In this document: piece by piece, positions 34,433 to 44,108 of the stretch
Layout: each line of letters starts with the position of its first letter
Position numbering within the stretch: position 1 is the stretch's first letter
NCBI GenBank assembly: GCA_010015745.1
Contig: ML978154.1
Span: forward strand, 768,668 to 832,667
Direction of reading: 5' to 3'
Origin: Setomelanomma holmii
Taxonomy: Eukaryota; Ascomycota; Dothideomycetes; Pleosporales; Phaeosphaeriaceae
Length of the DNA stretch: 64,000 bases
Made by a program: the position numbers and the translations under genes
The notes under the pieces: model-generated
Databases searched by the model: none
Told to the model about the DNA's origin: nothing
The model's input: the letters and a program-made list of their open reading frames with translations, nothing else

Positions 34433-35613
34433 ATGGGGTCGCTGCACGACTCCCGCATTCACAAATGGTTCGCAACATCGCCGCCGGTCGCATGGACTGT
34501 AAGACAGCTGCGTGAGCTTCTCATAGGCTCCCTCAAGCAGGGCCCGATTCCACAGCATGTCGCGTTTGTCATGGACGGCAACCGGCGGTTTGCCCGGAAT
34601 CACCACATCGAGACTGTAGAAGGGCACAACCTGGGGTTCGAGTCACTTGCACGGGTACGCCATGTCACGCACTTGCCACTGCTGTTCATTACTTACAGGC
34701 ATCTAGATCCTCGAAGTCTGCTACAAGACCGGCGTCAAGGTCGTGACCATCTATGCATTCAGTATCGAGAACTTCAAGCGCTCGAAGCACGAGGTTGATG
34801 CGCTCATGTCCATGGCCAAGGTCAAGCTGGAGCAGCTGGCCGAGCATGGTGCCCTGCTTGACCGCTACGGCGCCTCGATTCGGGTTCTAGGACAGCGCAA
34901 TCTTATGAAGAAGGACGTTCTGGCTGCCGTTGACAAGGCTGTTGCCATGACTGCGCACAACAAGAAGTACGTATCCCAAGACCCCCAGGGCGTCGCTAAC
35001 GAGACACAGAGCCGTCCTTAATGTCTGCTTTCCTTACACTTCTCGTGACGAGATCACGACCGCTGTCACGACGACCGTCGAAACGTACAGCACGCCTATT
35101 CACAACCTTTCCACGCCATCGAAACGCACATTTTCCGAGTCACACATAGCTCAGCACATCCGCAAACAGGAGCTTGGGGAGGACGCAGAGGCTGGAGCTG
35201 AGCAGCCGGAGTCGCGGTCCACGTCGCCTGCGTCAAAGGATGCGAACAGTCCTGGCGAGGATGAGGTATCTTCGTCTACCTCGACAGCTATCAACTCGTC
35301 GGAAAAGGATGAAATGCAGGGCGAAGTCACCTTTTTGGACCCTGAGTCCATCAGCGCGCAGACCCTGACCGACAACATGATGACGGCGGATGCCCCGCCA
35401 CTCGACCTGCTCGTTCGCACTTCGGGCGTCGAGCGGCTGAGTGACTTTATGCTTTGGCAGTGTCACGAAACCACGTCGATTGTCTTTCTCAAATGCTTGT
35501 GGCCAGAGTTCGATCTCTGGCAGTTTTTGCCCGTATTGGTAGAATGGCAGTGGCAACAGAAGAAGCTACAGGAGGAGCAACAGCGCATTCGTGGGCGGCC
35601 CAAAGCCGATTGA
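34433..35613 (+). CDS. RER2: dehydrodolichyl diphosphate synthase catalytic subunit (cis-prenyltransferase)
   Basis: Exons 34433-34654, 34707-34966 and 35010-35613 (introns 52 and 43 nt) give 361 aa. The enzyme elongates farnesyl diphosphate in cis with isopentenyl diphosphate to make dolichol precursors at the ER or lipid droplets, usually with the partner Nus1. Hallmarks are HVAFVMDGNRRFARN (catalytic Asp48), GHNLGFESLARILEVCYKTG, VTIYAFSIENFKRS, then NVCFPYTSRDEI. After a long acidic Ser-rich insertion of about 90 residues come DLLVRTSGVERLSDFMLWQ and WPEFDLWQFLPVL. Exon 1's ATG was chosen because MGSLHDSRIHKWF leads directly into the family. Confidence 0.94.
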
Positions 35614-36275
35614 GCGCTAAAAGAAACCAAAGCCGACGTAATGAGAGGAAGGTTCAGCGATTCCAGTCCCAAAGGACGTGCAAATGGTGAGGTTTAAAGG
35701 CGTACTGACGATACCCAAAACAAAGCATGACCATTCATAGCAGGCATTCACAATTAGCGAATCACAATACAGACCATCTCGATCTTGCAGAATCGAGACC
35801 CTTCCACAGGTTGCATCATCCACGCATATCCGCACGTGCGCATGGTAGACTAGCTAATGGCATGCGCTGGACCGTTATCTAATAACCGTCTGCAGTCTGA
35901 TCGTACCGCTTCCCGGGGCATGCGACCACATGTGAAGTGCGCTAGCATTTAGGCGCACAAGGTTGTCTGCTTCGCAAGCCCAACGTCATGCTTCCACAGG
36001 GTAATAGTTGCCGAATGTTGCACCCATTCGCTGCGCTGAGCACATGAGACACATACTTTCTTTTCCCGCGGCGCTCCGCCGGTTGCTACTTGCTCAGGCT
36101 GTCGTCAGATTTCACCTTGCGATCTCATCCGTAGCTTATCATCTTGGGTCGCCGAGGACGCTTGTGTGCCCTTTACCTTCCTAGCGGGGCTACAACAAAC
36201 AAGATCTAGGTTTCGACCCTTTCTTTATCAGACAACGTCTCCCGACTCTCGAACTGCATCCAGTCAAGAGACAAC
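35614..36275. other. intergenic between RER2 and F-box-like gene
   Basis: 662 bp holding RER2 3' UTR and the next promoter; no motif-bearing frame seen. Confidence 0.4.
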
Positions 36276-37274
36276 ATGCTCCCTCCGAAAGAAATCAATC
36301 ACTGGCGAGATAATCTTCCGAAGGACACTATGCCTGGCCCATCCCTCCTTGCGCTGCCACTGGAGCTGCGCGAACTTATTTACCAATTTCTTTTCAGTAG
36401 CTACACTGTGCGACATGGCTTCAAGCATGTCAGTATTCCAAGCTCCACGGAGGAGACATCAAATCGCATCGCCATCTTATTATCTTGCCGCCAGATATTC
36501 GCTGAAGCATGGCGACATCTCCCATTGAATTGCACCCTACATTTTCGCGGCACAGAAAACCTCTTAGAGACCCTTCTCTCGGTGGATCAGAGCATCGTTA
36601 CGCGAATCCGCCATGTCCGCGTACGCGCCTTTCCATTTCCATTGTATGCATCCGGTCGAGCGGACTACTATCCAACCTACTACGTAGCAAATGCATTTTC
36701 GCTTCTACCCGGCTTATGTCTAGACACCCTTGTCGTAGAAGACTGCTGGCACGGCTTCGGCATGGGCGACGGCTGGCGAGACGTTGTGACCTACTTCGAC
36801 ATTGAGGCGCTCTTGAAAAGCGATGGGTGGAGAGAGCTGACGTACATCACGCCATGTACCGACTTTTTGGCGTCCGGCTATGACCACCGTCGCAAACGGC
36901 TGAAGCAACCAGAGAATTGGGATGCGCTGGTAAAGGAAAGAGATGGCGAAGAATCAGGCGCTGAGGTCCAGATGATGATAGTCCCATTTAAGCAAGACAA
37001 GGCCACAGGAGACGAGAAGACAGAAGACGGACGTATCATGCAGCCATGGACAGCGGTGCCAGGACACGAAGTTATCGAAAATTGGCGTGTCGCGGCTCCT
37101 GATCAAAGTCTGAAAGGCGAAGTCAGAATCGTTGCGCGCCGAGGCAAGAGAGCTAGGGCCATCCAGCTCGGTCTCAGCGAGAAGCGGAGCTGGAAAGAGC
37201 TGAAGGGTAAAGCAGGTGGCTTTGCGCCGGAAGGCGAGTACCACTTAAGCTCCATGGAGGCGAGGCGGGGCTGA
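36276..37274 (+). CDS. F-box-like fungal protein
   Basis: A single-exon frame of 332 codons starts at ATG 36276 (context acaacATGC). Residues 22-75 read LLALPLELRELIYQFLF, then AILLSCRQIFAEAWRHL. This leucine-rich N-terminal motif is found in hundreds of fungal proteins and is related to the F-box (LPxELRxxIYxxLF). Such modules bind Skp1 in SCF ubiquitin ligases, but many fungal members lack proven function. The remainder has a conserved-looking aromatic region (HVRVRAFPFPLY, then LVVEDCWHGFG) and a Lys/Arg-rich end (RGKRARAIQLGLSEKRSWKE). No introns are needed. Confidence 0.7.
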   Translation: MLPPKEINHWRDNLPKDTMPGPSLLALPLELRELIYQFLFSSYTVRHGFKHVSIPSSTEETSNRIAILLSCRQIFAEAWRHLPLNCTLHFRGTENLLETLLSVDQSIVTRIRHVRVRAFPFPLYASGRADYYPTYYVANAFSLLPGLCLDTLVVEDCWHGFGMGDGWRDVVTYFDIEALLKSDGWRELTYITPCTDFLASGYDHRRKRLKQPENWDALVKERDGEESGAEVQMMIVPFKQDKATGDEKTEDGRIMQPWTAVPGHEVIENWRVAAPDQSLKGEVRIVARRGKRARAIQLGLSEKRSWKELKGKAGGFAPEGEYHLSSMEARRG

Positions 37275-37821
37275 CATGCATGCAGATTGGACACCCTATC
37301 ACAACGACATGGCTGATGCTATGGGCTGGATCTACGGCGGCTGGGGCCGACGAATGCAGCTCGCGAATTCGGCTCTTCATAGCTGACTACAGCCGTTCGT
37401 CACCCAGCCCATTTGCATAGAATTGATGCCGTCAGCGCACCGCTCAGCTCACGACCTATAGTGCATGATCGACAGGAATGCTGGTGACAGTCTCTTTATC
37501 CCAGTTTGATATATACGACTGGACTTTTACCCCACAGACGCGGAAGGGACCGCGCGAGCATGTTTTCCAATACCCTATGGGAATTTGGTTACTCGGAGGA
37601 TGATGTGCAGTATCTACCGGGCAATCTGCAACATGCATAGAGTTCCGGTCTCCGTGGTTTCGGATTCAGCGATGTTGTTGGTCACGAATTTCTTGCTGCT
37701 TTCTTGGTGTCTTAGTTCTACAATGTATTTGTATTCGTACTGTTGGGTTTATATGTCTTCGCAGTCGCTTGCTTGTGCCATGCGTATTCCCACGATGCAC
37801 TGATGGCTGGCACTCCACACT
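37275..37821. other. intergenic, promoter of GT25-like gene
   Basis: 547 bp with small ORFs only; no feature recognised. Confidence 0.4.
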
Positions 37822-39055
37822 ATGCCGTCTCGCAGTCATGGCCGCACATACATTCTCGGAGCGATCTGCATTATCACGATTGTCATTATCCTCAAGACCG
37901 GTCATGGCAATGTTCACGCAAGGCATGAGACGATTGCTCACAGAGACATCGGTAATACGACTCTAGATGTACGTAATCTTTAGCCCATCATCACCCAACA
38001 TATACTGACAATGGAACACAGTTCGAAGAGGTCTTCGCCATCAATGCACCATGGCGCACGGATCGCAAAGACTCACTCACGCTCGCCGCTGCCTACATAG
38101 GCATCAAACTCTCTTGGATGAACGGCGTTAATGCTTCTGACATCGATGAGAGAGCCTACCCACAAGGTAACCATAGAACGGTGTCCAAGGGCAATTTGGG
38201 AAGCTGGCGAGCACATATGAATGCTCTTCAGCGGTACGTACCAGTGTAGCGTTAGCCACCGAGCAAGTATGTGTGCAGCTGACAGCGTTCAGGGTGGTCG
38301 AGAAGAACTTGAGCACAGCGTTGATACTCGAAGACGATGTGGACTGGCATCCTCAGCTTCGAACCCAGCTAGCAGCTTTTGCCATCGCAAGTCAAAAGCT
38401 CCCCGACATGATATGGTTCGCAGAAACGGCGGCTCGAACAGACATGCCATCCTCGGATACCTCTTTGTCACATGGATCGCCGCCTGTTGCAATTCTATCA
38501 GCAGCAGAACACCACGCACTACCTCTTCCCTTAATCCCGTCTTCGCAGCATATCTTCCCATACGGCAACGACTGGGACGTCCTCTGGCTCGGCCACTGCA
38601 GCACTTCCCCACCACCGCCAACCCACAACTCATCGCTGTCGTCTCATACCCCCGACCGCTTCATACTCGATCCCGATCCTACCCTTTTATCTCCCTCATC
38701 CTCCTTATTCCAATACCCACCCCTCAACCGTACCTACCACCGCTCCCACTCCACCCTCTGCACTCTCGCCTACGCCGTCACCCAACACGGCGCACGCAAG
38801 ATCCTCTACGAGCACGGCATCCGCAACATGGGCAAAGGGTACGACTTCGCGCTGAGCGAGTGGTGCGATGGGTCAACGCGGAATATGGGTACCAGGCCGA
38901 TGTGTTTGACGAGTACGCCGAGTGTGTTTGGGCACTTTTGGGGAGCGGGTGGGGGGAAAAGCGATATTGGGGGTGTGGGAAGGCAGGGGGTAAGGGGTGG
39001 GTTAGCTGGTGGTGTTAGGGAGGGTTTGGAGAGGTTGGTTGAGGGGGATTTGTGA
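37822..39055 (+). CDS. GT25-like type II membrane glycosyltransferase
   Basis: Exons 37822-37968, 38022-38233 and 38293-39055 (introns 53 and 59 nt) encode 373 aa. ATG 37822 opens a short cytoplasmic basic end (MPSRSHGRTY) followed by the signal anchor ILGAICIITIVIIL, a Golgi/ER type II topology. The catalytic domain begins FEEVFAINAPWRTDRKDSLT, the classical GT25 N-terminal motif, and has GNLGSWRAHMNALQR, then LILEDDVDW (the acidic metal/nucleotide-sugar motif). Later come WDVLWLGHC, CTLAYAVTQHGARKIL and GYDFALSEWC. GT25 holds galactosyl- and glucosyltransferases. The C-terminal tail is Gly-rich and probably disordered; the acceptor substrate is unknown. Confidence 0.85.
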
Positions 39056-39748
39056 GAGTGGTGGACGGGGTAAGAAGTTTGGGGAAAAGAGCTCGTGGAG
39101 TTACTCGCACATTGTGTGGTGCTCGTTGAACTTCATTCAAGGATACATGCCACGCTACGCCGTTTGCTGACCGATTTCGGCATGGGAGCCACGCACGATC
39201 ACACTACGAAGCGAGCCTGTATATCAGCAACTACATTTGCCATCTACAAGCTGTCATGGACTTCATCGTCCACTGTGACTGGGTAGCGATTAGCCATAGC
39301 CATGAAGAGACTGGCGACGAGCGAACCTTTAGATTGTGAAGGGCGACCCTCAAGGCCACGTCCCGCTGGCCTGGACTCGCCAGATAACGACTTTAGCAAC
39401 GGCGGCGATATCCTCATATTATCAATGACCCGTCAACGAGGGCCAAAGATTTCTTTGGATGTATCCAGGGTCCAGTCTGATCATTTGCCCAGCAATGCGC
39501 GGCATGCCTCGCGCGCGTCGCGAGATCTTTCCTCACTTCATCCGTACTTTCCCTCCTCACTTGCACGCGCCATGAGCCTTTCCATCTTGTTCTGAGATCG
39601 AGGCAGTCGCACCAGTCCAGACCCAAACACAACCGCCCGCCCGCGTCTCTTCTTCTCTCTACACATCCATTAACGCTTTGCGGCCCTCGCCAGTCGCCAC
39701 ACCATTAACGAGGCACCGCTAGCGCAAAGCTTTCTATCCTCATCTGCT
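39056..39748. other. intergenic, promoter of S10 peptidase gene
   Basis: 693 bp; short ORFs (97 codons at most) carry no motif. Pyrimidine-rich sequence close to the S10 start is typical of fungal promoters. Confidence 0.4.
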
Positions 39749-42700
39749 ATGCCACGCAGTCCGTTCGCCAACATGGTATGCCTCGAAAATTGCCGCGAAA
39801 ACATGTGCTGACTACCTTTGCAGACCCAACTATCGCCAATCGTTGCATCTTCTCTTCTCCTCGCTGCTTGTGCCGGTGCCCAGCAATTTCCGCTACCCGT
39901 TACCTATGATACCATTATTCAGTCTCCGATTAATTCCAACATCACCATTTCGTACAAACGACCCACATCAGAGATCTGTGCCACTGCGTTTGATACGCAG
40001 AAGCAGTACTCCGGCTATGTTAACCTTCCACCTTTTACGCTAGCACCTTTCCAGCAGAACTACTCCATCAACACCTTCTTCTGGTTTTTCGAGTCGCGTG
40101 TCCACCCAGAGACAGCACCTTTGACGATTTGGCTCAATGGAGGGCCAGGGTCATCCAGCATGATCGGCCTCTTCCAGGAGATGGGCCCTTGCGAGCTCAT
40201 ACAGCTCCCGAACGGCACCTACACCACCCAGCCAAGGATCTGGGGATGGGACAGGAGCTCGAATCTGCTCTTCATCGACCAGCCAACCCAGACCGGCTTC
40301 TCATACGACGAGCGCGTCAACGCGTCGATCGACCTCGGCAAGGACTATCCTTTCATGCTTGATAGCCGCGAGGCCCTTGAGGAACTTCCAACAAGTACAC
40401 CCAGCTGGCGCTACTTGAACGGCACCTTTTCCTCTGGGAGATGGTCAAACACGCAAGACACAACTTCGATCGCTGCAAGAGCGTGTTGGCACTTCCTCCA
40501 GGGGTGGCTGTCAGCGTTCCCGCTATATAATCCCGGCATTCGACCAAATGCGACCACGGTCGAGCCCGCGGGTGTCAACCTATTTGCGGAGTCATACGGA
40601 GGTATATACGGGCCCACATTTGCCGACTTCTTCGAGAACCAGAACGACCGCCGTGGTGCTGGCTTCCTACCTCGCGAAACGTTAGAGGTTCGCCTTGATT
40701 CGGTCGGAATTGTAAACGGTATCCTGGACGTCCTCACGGCATCAATCGCCGTCGCCAACTTTACACGGAGCAACACGTATGGCATCGCTGCTGCGGATCT
40801 TCTGACCTACCAAAACGCTATCTCTGCGATCAATTCTGAACGAGGCTGCCGAGCTCTCGTCACTCAGTGCCGCCATGAATCGTCAGTGACGGATCCTGAA
40901 GGTACTGGTATCGACAAACAAACGAACGTCCTGTGCAGCGACGCTCTCGATGCCTGCAACCAAGCAGGCAACATCGTGTACGCGAAAACCGACAGGAGTC
41001 CGTATGACGTACGCTTCAGCTCCAGATTTGGCACCGCAGCTATCCAGGAGTACCTGAACGATGAACGCGTCATGCAGTCAATTGGCTCTCCGGTCAACTT
41101 CACGCAGACTAGTATGGCTGTGTTCCAAGCATTTTCCGAGAGTGGAGATGCGATTCGAGGCACACAACTGGGCTCATTGGCTGAACTGTTGGCTCGCGGT
41201 ATACGGGTGGCTCTCATCTACGGCGATGCGTACGTCAGCTTCAGTGCGGCCGGTCTGCCTTCAAGGCTTTCAGTTGTCACTTTGTCAACAGTTGAACGTT
41301 CTGCTGACTCTGCTAGCGATATCATCTGCAACTGGTATGGCGGCCAGAACGCCTCGCTCGAGCTGGCTCGACTTGTTCCCGGTTACAGCAGCAAATTCCC
41401 AAGCGCCGGCTACGCCGACATCGTGGTGAACGCATCATATGTTGGAGGCCATGTGCGTCAGTACGGCAACCTGTCGTTCTCGCGGATCTTCGACGCTGGT
41501 CACCTCGTGCCGTTCTACCAACCTGAAACCGCCTTCACTGTCTTCAGTCGAACTATCCAGGGTGACGACATCAGTATGGGCCGCAACATCGACCTCTCAA
41601 ACTACAAATCCGAAGGTACTCAGGACTCTGCATCACGTACAAACAGAGTGCCGGTTGAGCCCGCTCTGTTCTGCTGGATTCGGGACATGTCCACCTGTAC
41701 AGAAGCGGAGAGAATGGCCATAGACCAAGGGCAGGGCACCGTGAGGAACGGCATTTGGGTTCCTACCGTCGTTCCAGATCGACCCGAAAGCTCATCCTCG
41801 ATGACCTCACGGGATCATCCGTCTACGACTCCAACCTCATCTGTGCAGCTCACCGGTGTCTTCACTGCTACTGCCATACCTGCACCCAAGGTCACCTCGG
41901 GCGCCGCCGCCGCACGCAGGCCCCCTTTTCGTCTCCCACGCCGTGCCGTTCTGTCTCCCGAGCAGCAGAACAAGCAGAGGAAGGCAGCAAGCTTGCGGCA
42001 GAGGGGCTTCACATGGGGCCTGGCATTTGCTGGTGGCCTGCTCCTGTGAGTCCAATATACCCGCGAAGCGCTTCAGGCAGCACTGACAGGAATATTTCTA
42101 GTGGTGGCCTGGCGATCTCCACGTTTTGTATTTGCCGCAGGCGTCGCAACAAGGCTCCAGAGCCCGATGAAGAGAAGCCGCCGGTAACTGTCGAGCGCCG
42201 ACTTGAGACGCCCCCCGTGCAGTCACGACCCCTAAGTAAGATGGAGCCCATTCCCGAGCAGAGTCCACGACATAGTGAAGACATCCAGGCTCCAGTTAGC
42301 CGTATACCAACCTCGCTTGCCGATGTTGAGCCGTACGGTCCTAAGAACAGGTCGGCATCGTACCTTTCGACATCGCCGACGCCGGAAGTGAAATCAGCGG
42401 TGTTGCCAATTCGGCGTTCCGTGGAGCCTGAAGAACCTCAAGATGTTGCGACGCCTCAGCATGAAGAGCAGCATGTCGCCAGCCCAGTTGAGGGCTTAGT
42501 CGAGCCTGGAGAACCTCCGCATGTCACGACTCCAGAACCCGAAGAGGAAGACGCAGTCGTCCCTGTTCAGCGCTCAATAGAGCCCGAAGAACCTCAGGAT
42601 ATTGCACAACCTACGCCACCTCTGAAAGAGCTGACTCCTCCACCGACGCCTCCTCTAGACGCAACGCCGCAGCAAGAAGCCACACCACCTGTGTTGGAGC

Positions 42701-42906
42701 CAACTCCACCTCCACAAGAGCCCACACCTCCGCCGCGGGAACCTACACCACCTGTCTTACAGCCAACACCGCCTCTAGAGGAGCCTACGTCGCCTCCAGA
42801 GCCAACACCTCCGCGAGAGCCAACTCCTGTGCAAGATCCAACTCCTGTACGAGAGCCCACCCCTTCACGAACACCGACTCCGCCACGAGAAGCTACACCT
42901 CTGTGA
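39749..42906 (+). CDS. membrane-anchored S10 serine carboxypeptidase with Pro-rich cytoplasmic tail
   Basis: Exons 39749-39775, 39824-41229, 41317-42045 and 42102-42906 (introns 48, 87 and 56 nt) give 988 aa. A signal peptide (SSLLLAACAGAQQ) leads into an S10 domain: LTIWLNGGPGSSSMIGLFQE, NLFAESYGG (nucleophile Ser), YGDADIICNWYGG (catalytic Asp, split by intron 2) and FDAGHLVPFYQPE (catalytic His). All three catalytic residues are present. After a Ser/Thr linker comes a transmembrane helix (WGLAFAGGLLLGGLAISTF), then CICRRRRN and a long Pro/Glu-rich tail ending in repeats of EPTPP type. The layout recalls Kex1 (signal, peptidase, TM, acidic tail) but the tail is much longer and the sequence differs; it may act in the secretory pathway. 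The start could also be ATG 39773. Confidence 0.88.
42598..42906 (+). repeat. degenerate (E)PTPP coding repeats in the S10 tail
   Basis: About 300 bases code for irregular repeats of Glu-Pro-Thr-Pro-Pro/Arg units (for example PPREPTPPVLQPTPPLEEPT). The repeats are degenerate at the DNA level, so they are not a recent slippage expansion. They create a Gly/Val-rich open frame on the opposite strand. Confidence 0.75.
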
Positions 42907-43245
42907 GGGCCAAGTCCCGTGCCAGAGCTAACTCCTGCACAAGACTTCACGCCTCCTTGAGAACCAACGCCTCAGCCAACACCACCGCGAGAGCTCACGC
43001 CGCCCATTCCCGTGCGACGCTCGGTATCACCGCCAACTGAGGAATCTGATCCTGCCGCTTTACCTCTCCCAGAGTCCGAAGCTGAGTCCGAGCCAGACCC
43101 TTCAGCGTTACCCCTCCCGGACTCTGAAGTCGAATCTGAACCAAAGCCAACATCGCGGAAGCCATCTTTGATCACACGTATCAAGAGCAGATTGCAGAGA
43201 GAGGGCAATAATGCGGAGGAAGCAGTGGACGATGTTGCACTATAG
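42907..43245 (+). other. in-frame extension of the S10 tail beyond two TGA codons
   Basis: After the TGA at 42904-42906 the same frame stays open apart from a second TGA at 42958-42960, until TAG at 43243-43245. It keeps the same composition (PTPPREL, PALPLPESEAESEPDPS-like units) and ends in a basic stretch near PSLITRIKSRLQRE. It looks like the former C-terminus of the peptidase. No intron removes both TGAs convincingly: a 73-nt GTGAGG..CAG candidate breaks the frame. Confidence 0.6.
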
Positions 43246-44108
43246 GCAGAAGAGGCTGGAAGAGTCTTGAAGCTCTCGTCGTACTTCAGGACACTGTATT
43301 CTATTTCCATTTTGAATGGTTTTCCGTACAGCTGTAATGTGTAGTGCTAGTGCAAAAGGAATGAATCGTTTGTATCCGCTGTCCACACCACTTTTCGTCG
43401 ATGAGCGTGCTTGCATGCAACAGATCTGTCATTGTATGAGTACGCAGCTAGTCTCGACACCGTTCGGCATGGCCGACGGCCCGAAGTCTCGAATTGCAAA
43501 TTCTCAATTCGCAAGCCTGACTCGACTCGGTGGTATCTGAGAGATTTCTCGTATTTCAGACCTAGATCTTATGGCTCGGCCGAGGCAGTACTCGGACGTT
43601 TTTTTGTCTGCCAAGGGATGCGAAGTAGGAGTACACGCAACGGAGGACGGAGGGGGCGGAGGATCGGACGTTCATGCAGGATATGGCACCTGAGGCTCAA
43701 CCTAGTCTAGTGCTAGTCTGGTAGCATGTCCATTGGCGCGGTGAGGTACAACGGCTGCCAGCGACCAGGCCAGGCGGAGGTGCCGAGATGTGCAAGCTTG
43801 TGGTGGGAGGGAGACTGGTTACAAGTTGCACACAGTGAACAAAGAATGCATGTCTTGTGGAAGTAGAGATGGGTTTCTGACATTCAAAACTGACTGGGTA
43901 TCGACTTGACCAAAGTGGTCGAGGATAGTGATGACGAGAGAGATATATACAGGTGAGGGATACGAGGTCAGGGGCACCAAAGTGCCAGACAACATCCAGA
44001 ACGCCAGACGAGACTCGATCGCTGGAAAGGCCGTCGTCATGCTGAGATACAAGGAAAAGCGGCCGTGGGCATGTATGAATATAACCTGGGGTACAGAAAC
44101 TGTGATCT
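43246..44108. other. convergent spacer
   Basis: Between the S10 gene and the convergent unknown gene; contains 3' UTRs. ORFs of up to 157 codons on the minus strand show no motif. Confidence 0.4.

Noticed and set aside
41230..41316. Continuous frame through YGDAYVSFSAAG in the S10 gene
   Set aside because: This is an 87-nt intron (GTACGT..CTGACTCTGCTAG); removing it restores the catalytic YGDADIICNWYGG.
42594..42950. Minus-strand Gly/Val/Ser-rich repeated ORF
   Set aside because: Antisense shadow of the Pro-rich repeats of the S10 tail.
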